Source: Palsa-504 sp963756575
Lineage (GTDB): Bacteria; Actinomycetota; Actinomycetes; Streptosporangiales; Streptosporangiaceae
NCBI GenBank assembly: GCA_963756575.1
Contig: CAVWOM010000011.1
Location: 124,001 to 188,000 of the forward strand
DNA: 64,000 bases
Direction of reading: 5' to 3'
In this document: one piece after another, positions 48,569 through 57,927 of the stretch
Layout of the letters: the number at the start of each line of letters is the position of its first letter
Position numbering within the stretch: position 1 is the stretch's first letter
Notes under the pieces: generated by a model
Database searches by the model: none
What the model was told of the DNA's origin: nothing
Seen by the model: only the letters and a program-made list of their open reading frames with translations
Translations under genes and position numbers: made by a program

Positions 48569-48987
48569 TGATTTTCGGAGCCGATTAGCAACGGCGCCTG
48601 CGACGGCAGCTCGCAGAGCATGTCCGGCTAGCGACGGCTGATCCGGAGGCGGTTGTTTGGAGGCGCTCCCGCGCCCATGCACAGGCGTGCCGCAGAATTC
48701 GATGCAGAATGGCGCGGGTTGGCTAAGCGAGCGTTCCCGCGTCCCGTGGTCGAAGCAATCACTCCAGAAAGGTATCAGGCCGCCTAGGAACTCTTTGTCG
48801 CTATCCCCGTGCCATGCATTGATGCGGGATTCGGTAACAAGATCAGCAGCCGTAGGCGCTCGGCTGGGTAGTCGAGAATCCTCCGTGGTACATCAATGAC
48901 GGACAGCCGGGTCTGGCCTTTTACTCCATGCCGACACGGCCAGGCCACCCGAATTGACATAGGCACTACTGCCCGCAGTGTAGCCAT
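48569..48987. other. Gene-free stretch at the island edge
   Basis: About 420 bases without a recognisable gene. Open frames of 67-91 codons exist on both strands but show neither GC3 bias nor family motifs. GC content is visibly lower than in the first 47 kb. It may hold the worn-out N-terminal part of the epoxide hydrolase. Confidence 0.5.
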
Positions 48988-50283
48988 CTACGCAGGGAGA
49001 ACCGAGTCTGCAACCCGCAATGCGCGCCTGCGTGCCCGAACTGTAACTACGGAAATTAGGCCAACGCTAATGGTCAGACCGAACAACCCGCGCACCGCCG
49101 TCTGGTAGCCGAATTCCTCGGCTAGGATGCCGCCGAGCGCGGGTTCGGCTGCGCTCGCCGCGAAGGACGTCAGTCGGTCGATGCTGGTCACCCGTGCGAG
49201 CATGTCCGGTGCCCGGGAGGCAAGGTAGGCGTCGAACTCGATATTTCCCATGGCGCCAGTAAATCCGAACATTATCATAACCCCGGCCATGCAATAAACT
49301 TGCCATGAAGGTCCGGAAACAGAGAGAGCGAAAAGAGCAGCTGCCCATATAATAAGTTGTATTTTTATTCTGGAGTGATTATCCAAAATGCGTATTCGTG
49401 AACCTATTAGCGCCCCTAGAGATCCGCCGAGGCCGGAGCAAGCAAGCACGGAACCGACCGCTATCGCAGACATATTTCTGCCGTGGGCTTCGGCGACGAA
49501 TATCATGATGAGAGCTTGGGACACCATTGTCATCGGCGTCTTCAGTGCTATCGTTATGCGGGTGCGGAAATCGCCGCGCAAAAAGCGGAGACCGTCGCGG
49601 ATTTCATTTCCTACTTGCCGGAAATCGGTGCCGGAGCTGCGGGCCGGGGCGACATCGCGCAGCCCGACGAGGGCCGCGATCGAGACGACGAAAGAAGCTG
49701 CGTCGGCGGCGAACGGAAGCAGGGACTTGATCTCGAAGAGCAGACCGCCGAGGGGTCGGCCGATCAGGACGACGGCGTGGGTGCGTGCCTCGGTGCGCAT
49801 CAGCGCTGAACTGGACAAGTCTGGTCCGACGAGCGTAGATACGTAGCGACGTTCTGCTAGGATGGCGAAGACCTCAAGGATCTCTTCCACGATGGCACAG
49901 CAAATGATCGCAGGTACGTTTGGCCGGTGCAAGGCGAGCATGCCAAGTATGGCTGAGATGGCCACTCCGCGCCCTGACTCAGCTGCGATTATGGTCCACC
50001 GTGGATTCCAGCGGTCTACAAAAGCGCCCGCCGGGATGTACACAAGAATGCTCGGCGCGGTCACGGCGAAGACCGCAAAGCCAGCAGTGGCCGCCGAACC
50101 AGTGAGGACCAGGATGAGCATCGGGAAAGCGATGGTAGTCAGCCTGCTGCCCAGCATGGACGTGGCGGAACTAAGTAGTAGCCGACGGAACTCCTTATAC
50201 CCCTTGAGCGACACAGGTGAACCGGACATCTGGCCTGAAATATCCTTACCAGAGGGCAGCGCTCTCGGAGTCGTCGTCAGCAC
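48988..50283 (-). CDS. MFS transporter (MFS_3 drug/siderophore exporter type)
   Basis: 431 residues, about twelve helices. Opening RRLLLSSATSMLGSRLTTIA, loop motif AGAFVDRWNPRW (motif A-like) and LLFEIKSLLPFAADAASFVV are typical of the EntS/TetV group. Codon use is less GC3-rich than in the first 47 kb. GTG 50283 is the longest start. Divergent from the fxsB operon by 290 bp, so it may export the modified peptide or protect from it. Confidence 0.85.
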   Translation of the reverse strand: MLTTTPRALPSGKDISGQMSGSPVSLKGYKEFRRLLLSSATSMLGSRLTTIAFPMLILVLTGSAATAGFAVFAVTAPSILVYIPAGAFVDRWNPRWTIIAAESGRGVAISAILGMLALHRPNVPAIICCAIVEEILEVFAILAERRYVSTLVGPDLSSSALMRTEARTHAVVLIGRPLGGLLFEIKSLLPFAADAASFVVSIAALVGLRDVAPARSSGTDFRQVGNEIRDGLRFLRGDFRTRITIALKTPMTMVSQALIMIFVAEAHGRNMSAIAVGSVLACSGLGGSLGALIGSRIRILDNHSRIKIQLIIWAAALFALSVSGPSWQVYCMAGVMIMFGFTGAMGNIEFDAYLASRAPDMLARVTSIDRLTSFAASAAEPALGGILAEEFGYQTAVRGLFGLTISVGLISVVTVRARRRALRVADSVLPA

Positions 50284-50573
50284 ATGGTCAACGTATCGGT
50301 TCCGGAGTCCGTTCGCTTGGACTTCGTGATCCCGGAAGGCAGACAGAATAGCTGCTCTACGGCAATATTGCGATTATTAATTGAGTGCCGCCACGACGAT
50401 CGGCCACGGCTTTCCCATTCCCCTGAGGGCGTCGTACGCCATTGGGCAGCCTACCCTAACGATGACGCGCGTGTGACTGATGGGTCGCGCATTGAATTAT
50501 GTGAGTCCAGCTAACAAGCTAGCCATACCGGCGAAATCATTGAATTTTATTATCTTTGTGTTTTAATCGTTAC
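50284..50573. promoter_or_regulatory. AT-rich divergent promoter region of MFS and fxsB
   Basis: 290 bases without a credible gene. The last 40 bases before fxsB are unusually AT-rich for this genome, with TTGAAT at 50540 and TTAATC 17 bp later as a possible -35/-10 pair. A dyad AGCTAACAAGCT lies at 50510. No Shine-Dalgarno sequence precedes the fxsB ATG, so the message may be nearly leaderless. Confidence 0.5.
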
Positions 50574-51785
50574 ATGACGGATTTCCGCCGCGAGTGGCCC
50601 GCCACGCTTGACGTATCCGCGCTTATAGCCGAAGGCTGGCGCCCCGTTCCGTTCCGGGACTTCATCGTTAAGATCCACAGCCGGTGCGACCTGGCATGCG
50701 ATTACTGCTACATGTACGAGATGGCGGATCAGTCTTGGCGTGAGCGTCCACGGCGCATGTCGACCGACACTGCAGAGCAGACAGCCGCCCGGATCGGAAC
50801 ACACGCCCGCAGCCACGAGATGACTGATCTTGCCCTCATCCTGCATGGCGGTGAACCACTGTTGGCTGGGCACGAACTAATCTGGCGTCTCACGACGGCT
50901 ACCCGCAAGCATTCCGGGCCCGATGTCCATGTCAACGTGCACGTCCAGACGAACGCGGTCGGGTTGACTGAGTTTTACCTCCGACTGTTCGCCGAACTTG
51001 ACATCAAGGTGGGGGTGAGCCTGGACGGCTCGGCAGAGGCACATGATCGCCACCGCCGATTTGCTAGCGGACGCGGCAGTCACGCGGCCGTCACAGCGGG
51101 GCTGGCTCGGCTGCTCCAGGATGAATTCCGGCATTTGTTCAGCGGACTGCTATGCACGATTGACCTGTATAGCGATCCTGTCGAGACTTACGAGGCGCTG
51201 CTTGCGTTCGACCCGCCGCGGATCGACTTCCTGCTTCCGCACGGGACATGGGACGCCCCGCCGCCGGGCCGGACATCAGACTCCGCTGACACCCCCTACG
51301 CCGACTGGCTGATCCGGGTCTTCGACCGCTGGTACCGAAGCCCGCGGACCGATGTCCGGTTGTTCTCGGAGATCATGCGACTGATTCTCGGCGGGACCTC
51401 ATCGGGCGAGGCGCTCGGGCTGGCCCCGGCCAGGATGGTGGTCATCGAGACTGACGGATGGATCGAGCAGACCGATAATCTGAAGGCCGCCTACCATGGC
51501 GCCTCGGTGACTGGCTTGCATGTCAGCAGGGATCCGTTCGACGCGGCCCTCATGCTGCCCGGTGTCGTGGCCCGCCAGATCGGGATACACGGGCTGTCCG
51601 CGATCTGCCGGGCGTGTCCTGTGCATCGGGTGTGCGGGGGCGGCATGTACACGCACCGCTACCGGTCCGGCTCGGGGTTCGCTAACCCCTCCGTGTATTG
51701 TCCCGATCTGATCAAGCTGATCGCCCACATCCAGGCTACTGTGCAGGACGACGTCAGCGGTCGGCTGCGTAGGAAAGCATCATGA
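50574..51785 (+). CDS. fxsB: FxsB-family radical SAM/SPASM peptide cyclase
   Basis: 403 residues. PFRDFIVKIHSRCDLACDYC carries the CxxxCxxC cluster motif (Cys38, 42, 45); LILHGGEPLLAG is the GGEP motif. A C-terminal SPASM region has CRACPVHRVCGGG and later a Cys in YCPDL for auxiliary FeS clusters. FxsB enzymes of FxSxx-COOH systems form a three-residue cyclophane between the aromatic ring and the Ser of F-x-S in the precursor (literature on triceptides). The precursor fits: a gene 4 kb away ends FNSYI. ATGA overlap with the HExxH gene. Confidence 0.9.
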   Translation: MTDFRREWPATLDVSALIAEGWRPVPFRDFIVKIHSRCDLACDYCYMYEMADQSWRERPRRMSTDTAEQTAARIGTHARSHEMTDLALILHGGEPLLAGHELIWRLTTATRKHSGPDVHVNVHVQTNAVGLTEFYLRLFAELDIKVGVSLDGSAEAHDRHRRFASGRGSHAAVTAGLARLLQDEFRHLFSGLLCTIDLYSDPVETYEALLAFDPPRIDFLLPHGTWDAPPPGRTSDSADTPYADWLIRVFDRWYRSPRTDVRLFSEIMRLILGGTSSGEALGLAPARMVVIETDGWIEQTDNLKAAYHGASVTGLHVSRDPFDAALMLPGVVARQIGIHGLSAICRACPVHRVCGGGMYTHRYRSGSGFANPSVYCPDLIKLIAHIQATVQDDVSGRLRRKAS

Positions 51786-53062
51786 ACCTGCGTCGGTATC
51801 GGCTGCCCCACGAGATGTTCGCGGCCCTCGCGTCGGGCAGGGGCGGCCCCGACGCGATCGCCTCGCTGACCGCTGCCGAATACTGCAAGCACGTGATCCT
51901 GCTCAACGGCGTACTGCGCGCCGCCCAGGGCACCGCGTGCTATGCGCCTGCCCGGGAGGGCTGCGACTTGCTGGCCGAGGCTTGGCGGACCAGCCCGCGG
52001 GCAGCCGAAGCCGTGGTCAGGTATCCAGCGGTCGGCGCTTGGGCCCGCAGGACCGTACAAGCGCTCCCAGCCCAGGCCGCCAGCCCGGCTGCGGAAGCAG
52101 GCGACCTTCTGATCGTGGGCGCCGCCGCGGCGATACGCGCGGGCCTAGATGCACGAATGAGGGTCTCGGTTCGGGATGGCCAGATTGTTTTTCCGTCGCT
52201 TGGCGCCGCGGTCATTCCGGAGGGTCCGGAACGAGTTGTCACGATACACAGTTCCCCGGACGGTGCGACCGTAGGCCCAGTAAGCGTTCCGCCCGATCCA
52301 CACGTCGAGGCACCCGGGTGGCTGCCACTACGTCGCGTTCATGCGGGAGCCTTTGATGTCCTCATCGATGATCTCCATCCATTCCGGATGCCCGGCCTGG
52401 CGGATCAATCGCCACGGCTCAGCGTTTCCCAGGCTTGGGAGCGCGCGCTTCAGCGAGCCTGGCTAATCCTCGAGTCGGACCATAAGGACCTTGCTGCTGA
52501 GGTCGGTGCAGCCGTCTCGGTCATTGTGCCCCAATCACCGGGTTCAGACCGGGCTTCCAGTTCCTCGTCGCCTGAGACTTTCGGCGCGGTCGCGATGTCC
52601 ATACCGCCAGACCCTGTTAGCGGCGCCGAATCGCTGGTACATGAGGTTCAGCATCTGAAGCTAGTGGCACTACTTGACCTGGTACGGCTGACCCTGCCTG
52701 ATGACGGCCGACGGTACTACGCACCATGGCGAGACGATCCGCGCCCGCTCGGCGGCCTTATGCAGGGGACGTACGCGTTCCTCGGAATCACAAGGTTTTG
52801 GTGGGAACGGTACATCGGAGAGCCCAGCAACGGAGCTGACCGTAAGTTCGCTCGCTCGCTACAGGGGGTAAGAGTGGCGATTGAGACGCTGCAGAACAGC
52901 AGAAGGCTTACCTCCGCCGGGCAGGAGTTTGTCGCAGGCATGGAACGGACGCTTGCCTTCTGGAGGGAAGATTCCGTCCCCGCAACGGCGTGGATGGCAG
53001 CCAGGCGTGCAGAACTGGCACATCAAGTCCGGTGGGAATCGGCGAATGGCCCGCGTTCTTAG
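51782..53062 (+). CDS. HExxH-motif protein of the FxS system
   Basis: 426 residues. The only catalytic-looking motif is LVHEVQHLKL (HEVQH at 287-291), the HExxH of a family that co-occurs with FxsB and related radical SAM genes. Members are annotated as HEXXH-motif putative peptide-modification proteins; some recent work assigns alpha-ketoglutarate-dependent beta-hydroxylation (from memory). A protease role is the older alternative. Start ATG 51782 overlaps the fxsB stop by 4 nt, so the two are made together. No signal peptide. Confidence 0.8.
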   Translation: MNLRRYRLPHEMFAALASGRGGPDAIASLTAAEYCKHVILLNGVLRAAQGTACYAPAREGCDLLAEAWRTSPRAAEAVVRYPAVGAWARRTVQALPAQAASPAAEAGDLLIVGAAAAIRAGLDARMRVSVRDGQIVFPSLGAAVIPEGPERVVTIHSSPDGATVGPVSVPPDPHVEAPGWLPLRRVHAGAFDVLIDDLHPFRMPGLADQSPRLSVSQAWERALQRAWLILESDHKDLAAEVGAAVSVIVPQSPGSDRASSSSSPETFGAVAMSIPPDPVSGAESLVHEVQHLKLVALLDLVRLTLPDDGRRYYAPWRDDPRPLGGLMQGTYAFLGITRFWWERYIGEPSNGADRKFARSLQGVRVAIETLQNSRRLTSAGQEFVAGMERTLAFWREDSVPATAWMAARRAELAHQVRWESANGPRS

Positions 53063-53076
53063 CCATCGGGGCGGGA

Positions 53077-55605
53077 TCAGATTGGCAGCGGGTCGAAGTC
53101 GAAGTCGAGCCGACGGCCCTCCGCGGCCGTGACCGCGTCCGCATGACTGAGGCCGAGACTACTCTCGTACCGCTTCATCGTTTCCGCGCGCAGCGAATCT
53201 GCCGCCGAGCCGTGAGTGCGCAGGTCCAGGCTAAGGTTCGCCGCGCAGCCCAGAACGAGCGGATGATCACGGCCAAGCACGTTGCTTGCTCGCACCAGAG
53301 TATCCTCGCCAAGCGCGCGAGCTGCCTCGTTCTCATCGAGCGCAGAGAGGTCGCTGGCCAGGTTCACAGCGACTGCCAACGAGAAGAAGTGATCGGGACC
53401 GACGCGCGCCCGGAGGCCGTCCAACGCCGTCTGATTATCTCGCCGCGCAGCGTCAGCATCACCGACTATGCGGCGCAGCAAGCCCACGTTCGCCGTGCAT
53501 CCAAGAGAGAATGGATGGTCGTCCCCGTAGGCGGTCGGGTAGTTTTCGGCGCTTGCCACCGCCATGTCGAGAGCCTCGGCGATCATCCCGTTGACGCGCA
53601 GGGCGTTCGCCAGGTTGACCGCTGCCGCCATCGTGTCCGGATGCGTCTCCCCACGACGATTGACGAAGACGTCGTACACGTCGCGGGCGATCACGAGTGC
53701 TTGTTCTCGCGCGGGGGCTATCCGACGCAGCGCCGCAGACAGCCCGATAGCCGTCCGTAGTGTCGCGAAGTGCTCAGGTCCAAGCCGCTCCTGTCCGTAG
53801 TCCAGGGCGTCCTGACCAACATCGCGCGCCTCGGCATACTTGCCCTCGAGCCGGACAGTCCATGCAAGGTTGTACCACGTGATCAGCACCTCAGTAGGAG
53901 ATACGCCAATCGATGCCTCGCTCATCAGTTGGAAGGCCACCTGGCAGAGCTGTCTGGCCTGCCGGTAGTCGCTGTTCAGGCCGCAGTCCACGGCGAGCCC
54001 GTTGATGGCGCGCATGGTCTGCGGATCGCTACGGCCGAACGCCTCCTCATGCAGGTGCCTGGACTGCTGGCTGAGCTGCAGGGCCTCGGTGAAGTCGCCG
54101 CGAATCCGGAGGTCAGCCGCGAGCGCATTGGCCAGTGCCAGCGACAACCGGTCTTGCTCGCCGAGCACCGCCCGGGCCGTCTCCCATGTCGTCCGGACCG
54201 TTTCGTACGCCTCGGTGAAGCGGCCGAGTTGGCGGAGTACGTCACCGTACTGCCGACGCGCGGTGAGTACCGAAAGATCGTCCGGGCCCGATACGGCCGT
54301 CCATCGGTCGATGAATTGCTTGATCAGCGACTCGCATGAGGCTAGGTCGTCCGACAGATAGAGGTAGCGCATCATGCTCAGTGCGAAGGTGCGCACCCGG
54401 AGGTCCTGGCACTCTGCGAGCCCGGTTGCCTCCGAAGTCACGTGCGGAAGCAATTCACGGAATCGATCCCACTGTCGATCATCAGCCGGATCAGGCGGTA
54501 CGGCCGCTGCCAGGATAAGATGGACATCATGCCTATACTCTTCCTGCTGCTGACCATCGAGTTCGCCGCGTAGCAGCGCCTGAACAAGGCGATGAACGGA
54601 GATGGCGCGGCCGGAAATGGTCACTAGCGCGAACCTGCCGAGTTCCCTGATGGCCCGCGACAGCAGGATGGGATCCGCCATCAGGTCACTGACCCGGGTC
54701 CCCGTCGCCTGCGAGCCGCGCCGGAATACGTCACGTGGAATTGGTTCTGGACCGAAAAACGCGCAGCAGCGCAGAAGTTCCCGTGCCTGTGGCAGAAATT
54801 GCTGCACCTTTTCGACTGAGATCGACCATGCAGCTGTCACTGACAACGGATATTCGGCCGACCGCCCCTCGGCCATGATTTTCAAGATCTGCTCGTCAAG
54901 CAGCGTCACGTACTCTTCTACCTGCATGCCCGTCTCGAAGAGCATTGCGCCCGCTTGATCTAGCGCCAGCGGCAGGTCGCCGAGCTTGTCGGCTAGCAGC
55001 TCGGCGTCTGTCCCGGTGATCTGCCCGTCGGTCCGTCTGTCAAGGAAATCCTTACTCTCCGCCCGGGTGAATACATCGACCTGAACCGTCTCCGCGGTAG
55101 CCTGCCATGCAGGGTTCCGTGAAGTGATCAGGACATCACCCGGTCCGGCAGGAATGTATTCCCGCAGGTCTTCCGGTTGGTCGGCGTTATCGAAAATCAG
55201 CAGCCATCTACCGTGTGGCTGGCCGCGGCGGAGTGAGTCCAGCGCGGCATCTGCAGCCCCCTCGATGCCGACCGTCAGCGCTCCCTCCAGTTTGAGCCTC
55301 CCGGCGAGTGCCGCCAGGGAGGAACGGACCAGCGGCATCTGATCGGCGGGGACCCACCATACGATGTCGTAATCGGATCGATATCGGTGCGCGTATTCGA
55401 TGGCGATGGCAGTCTTCCCGACACCGCCGAGCCCGCGCAGGGCGGTCGGCAGAGGGTCCTCGGGGAGGACTACGGTGACCTTGCTCGACGGATCCCGCCG
55501 AAGTCGCTCAAAGGCCGCCTCTCGGCCGGTGAAGTTCTTATTTCGCGGCGGCACATCTCCCCAGACAGCGGGTACCGCTCCCGACCCGAGGCCCGTTTCC
55601 GTCAT
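53077..55605 (-). CDS. fxsT: FxsT-type STAND NTPase with TPR repeats
   Basis: 842 residues. WGDVPPRNKNFTGREAAFER is the typical opening of FxSxx-COOH system TPR proteins. NB-ARC ATPase with P-loop GLGGVGKT (58-65), Walker B WLLIFDNAD and GDLPLALDQAG. C-terminal half: TPR units of the form HPDTMAAAVNLANALR. Its job in FxS loci is not known; regulation or defence signalling is assumed. Convergent with the HExxH gene (14-nt gap), divergent from fxsA. Confidence 0.85.
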   Translation of the reverse strand: MTETGLGSGAVPAVWGDVPPRNKNFTGREAAFERLRRDPSSKVTVVLPEDPLPTALRGLGGVGKTAIAIEYAHRYRSDYDIVWWVPADQMPLVRSSLAALAGRLKLEGALTVGIEGAADAALDSLRRGQPHGRWLLIFDNADQPEDLREYIPAGPGDVLITSRNPAWQATAETVQVDVFTRAESKDFLDRRTDGQITGTDAELLADKLGDLPLALDQAGAMLFETGMQVEEYVTLLDEQILKIMAEGRSAEYPLSVTAAWSISVEKVQQFLPQARELLRCCAFFGPEPIPRDVFRRGSQATGTRVSDLMADPILLSRAIRELGRFALVTISGRAISVHRLVQALLRGELDGQQQEEYRHDVHLILAAAVPPDPADDRQWDRFRELLPHVTSEATGLAECQDLRVRTFALSMMRYLYLSDDLASCESLIKQFIDRWTAVSGPDDLSVLTARRQYGDVLRQLGRFTEAYETVRTTWETARAVLGEQDRLSLALANALAADLRIRGDFTEALQLSQQSRHLHEEAFGRSDPQTMRAINGLAVDCGLNSDYRQARQLCQVAFQLMSEASIGVSPTEVLITWYNLAWTVRLEGKYAEARDVGQDALDYGQERLGPEHFATLRTAIGLSAALRRIAPAREQALVIARDVYDVFVNRRGETHPDTMAAAVNLANALRVNGMIAEALDMAVASAENYPTAYGDDHPFSLGCTANVGLLRRIVGDADAARRDNQTALDGLRARVGPDHFFSLAVAVNLASDLSALDENEAARALGEDTLVRASNVLGRDHPLVLGCAANLSLDLRTHGSAADSLRAETMKRYESSLGLSHADAVTAAEGRRLDFDFDPLPI

Positions 55606-55779
55606 GACAACTTAGCGTACTCGTGCTAGCCGATTCTGTCAGGACGTGCTCTTACTGTTGTGAATCGAAGTTACGACGGAAAATTAATGAGTCGGATGCG
55701 ATTCAGGTTACATGATTGGCCATTGCCCTACAGTGTGTATTCGGCGTACCTTAAAGGCGCGGAAGTCGAAAGGAGCACT

Positions 55780-55938
55780 ATGGGCGAGGATGTATCCGAC
55801 GGCCTGCTAATCGACGTGCGCGGCTTGGATCTTGGCGAATTGCTCACCGAGCACTGCGACACAGAGATCGAGACAGCGCTGGACCGACTGCTCGAGTCCA
55901 GCGACAACATTTGCTACTCCTTCAACAGCTACATATAA
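55780..55938 (+). CDS. fxsA: FxsA-like RiPP precursor ending FNSYI
   Basis: 52 residues. Ends ...ICYSFNSYI, an exact F-x-S-x-x at the carboxy terminus as required of FxSxx-COOH precursors. The leader LLIDVRGLDLGELLTEHCDT and IETALDRLLESSD are the acidic helical leader seen in the family. ATG 55780 follows AAAGGAG; the open frame from 55660 adds 40 residues without family resemblance and is rejected. Residue Y in CYSF could be a second ring site. It is separated from fxsB by two genes, unlike the usual fxsA-fxsB order. Confidence 0.85.
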   Translation: MGEDVSDGLLIDVRGLDLGELLTEHCDTEIETALDRLLESSDNICYSFNSYI

Positions 55939-55962
55939 GAGCTCCTGCGAGGCAGGTCACGC

Positions 55963-57915
55963 ATGCATGATGCCTCTGGCCGGCCCTACCCTGGTCCGCG
56001 GCCGTTCGGCCCGGCTGACCGGAGACGTTTCTTCGGCCGTGCCGAAGAGGTCGCCGCACTGGCGCAGGACTGGCTGAGTAACCGCCTCACTTACCTCACC
56101 GGTTCCGCGGGCCGTGGGAAGACATCGCTGCTCGAGGCTGGCCTGCGACCTCTGCTCGCGTCCCGCAAAGCGACTGTGCTTCCTATCGGGCGGCTGCACG
56201 AGGGTGCGGCCTTCCCAGCCGCCACACTTCCTGTGCATAATCCCTACTCGCTCGCGTTGCTGCGCTCGTGGGCGCCTGGAGAGGCCACCACGCGACTAGC
56301 GGGTCTTTCGATCGCCGATTTTGTCCGGCAGTTGCCAGCCTCAGGTGCCGTCCTGGCTGCGATCGACCCAATCGACGAACTTGTCTTCGTAACGGGCTCA
56401 CGCAGATTCCACCGGCACCGGTTTCTTGCCGAGCTGCGAGATGCGCTCGACGCTCAGCCCCGGTTGCATATGCTGCTCGTCGGTCGCCAAGAGGGCGCCG
56501 ACGTGTTCGCGGACGTGCTTGGTCGCGGGTTGCGGTACGAGCTGGAACCGCTGACCTGGTCATCGGCACTGGAAGCCATGACGAGGCCGCTAGCCGGGAC
56601 CTCATGGTCGTTCGACGAAAGGGCGGCGGATAGCCTTCTTGCCGACCTGCAAACTAGCCGGGTCACTGGAGAGGGCGGACAGGAAAGGCTGGTAAGTGAC
56701 GAACGCGCAGAACCAGTCCTACTTCAGGTTGCGTGCGCAGGCCTGCTGAACGCACTTCCTTCTGGTAGCGCGAAAATCACTGAGCGTGAGATCCGCGCTT
56801 ACGGTGACGTAGACGCCGTGCTGGCCGAGCATTGCGGCGGGGTCATCGCTAAGGTGGCCGAGGACCATGAGCGCAAGGTAAAACAGCTGCGAACGTGGCT
56901 GATCGGCACCTTCATAACCGAACTCGGCACCCGGGGGATCGCCTACGAGGCCACTGCGGCGACGGCCGGAATGCCCAACGAGGTGGTGCGCGCGCTCGAA
57001 GACCGGCACCTGCTGACCGCACGATGGCAAAACGGATCGCGCTGGTACGAGTTGCTCAGTGACCGGCTGATCGAGCCGCTCCGTCAGGCCCCGATGATGC
57101 ATCCGGCGCTCGTTGAACCGGACGAGCAGTTCCGTTCCGCTGAGCGCGCCCTATCCGAGGGTGACCTGGATAAGGCTGAGCTCTGTGCGCAGAAGATGCT
57201 GCGGCCTACGTCACCGACCGGATTGCGGTTGCGCGCCAACGCGCAGTCCCTGCTCGGCAACATCGCCTACGAACGCGGCAAGCCAATGGATGCTGAGTCC
57301 CGGTATAGGAAGGCAGCGGAATTGTTCGCCGCCGCGGAAGACATACGCGGTGCTGCCTGCCAGCTGGCGGCAGTTGGGCAGACGCTGCTGGCCCAGGGGC
57401 GCGCAGCAGAAGCAGCCCGGGAACTGCATGCCGCAGTCACCCGGCTACCCAGCGACCCGCTGCTGGCGACCGAGCTAGCCGAGGCCCTCTGGCAGGACGG
57501 CAGGGGAGCGGCGGCCGTGGCAATACTGAACGATGTGCTTCGGATCGATGGTGGCAATCGCGCCGCCTTGCGGGCTAGGGGAGAGATACTCGCCTTCATC
57601 GGTGAGGCAAAGCAAGCGATGCTCGACCTGAACCGTGTATCTTCTATGGACGGTCCGCAGGTCAAGGCTGCACGGGGCCTTGCGCTCGCCGAGCTCGGCG
57701 ATCAGTGGGCAGCGCGCAAGGAGATCGAGGCCGCGCTTGCGGAGGGACCACGCAACGGCCAGGTCCTGCTCGCCGCCGCGCGCGTTTTCTCCAGCAGTGG
57801 AGATGAGCTTGCCGCGAGGGATTTCGCGCAGCAGGCGGCCGACGCCACCGATCCGCCACTGTCGCCGTCACACCGTCAGGCGGCCTGTAATCTGGCGGGA
57901 CGCGCCCACAGCTGA
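55963..57915 (+). CDS. nSTAND1-type ATPase with TPR repeats
   Basis: 650 residues. PYPGPRPFGPADRRRFFGRA is the signature opening of the novel STAND NTPase 1 group; P-loop GSAGRGKTS at 47-55; Walker B-like AIDPIDEL with one Asp. The second half is helical repeats (ERGKPMDAESRYRKAAELFA; QGRAAEAARELHAAVTRLP). In other loci nSTAND1 sits before WD40 or TPR sensors of conflict systems. It follows fxsA by 24 nt and is likely in its operon. A second STAND in an FxS locus is unusual. Confidence 0.85.
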   Translation: MHDASGRPYPGPRPFGPADRRRFFGRAEEVAALAQDWLSNRLTYLTGSAGRGKTSLLEAGLRPLLASRKATVLPIGRLHEGAAFPAATLPVHNPYSLALLRSWAPGEATTRLAGLSIADFVRQLPASGAVLAAIDPIDELVFVTGSRRFHRHRFLAELRDALDAQPRLHMLLVGRQEGADVFADVLGRGLRYELEPLTWSSALEAMTRPLAGTSWSFDERAADSLLADLQTSRVTGEGGQERLVSDERAEPVLLQVACAGLLNALPSGSAKITEREIRAYGDVDAVLAEHCGGVIAKVAEDHERKVKQLRTWLIGTFITELGTRGIAYEATAATAGMPNEVVRALEDRHLLTARWQNGSRWYELLSDRLIEPLRQAPMMHPALVEPDEQFRSAERALSEGDLDKAELCAQKMLRPTSPTGLRLRANAQSLLGNIAYERGKPMDAESRYRKAAELFAAAEDIRGAACQLAAVGQTLLAQGRAAEAARELHAAVTRLPSDPLLATELAEALWQDGRGAAAVAILNDVLRIDGGNRAALRARGEILAFIGEAKQAMLDLNRVSSMDGPQVKAARGLALAELGDQWAARKEIEAALAEGPRNGQVLLAAARVFSSSGDELAARDFAQQAADATDPPLSPSHRQAACNLAGRAHS

Positions 57916-57927
57916 ATGTTCCGCTCG

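Noticed and set aside
50284..50514. 76-codon frame as a second FxS precursor
   Set aside because: Ends LCESS, not F-x-S-x-x, and has no leader resemblance.
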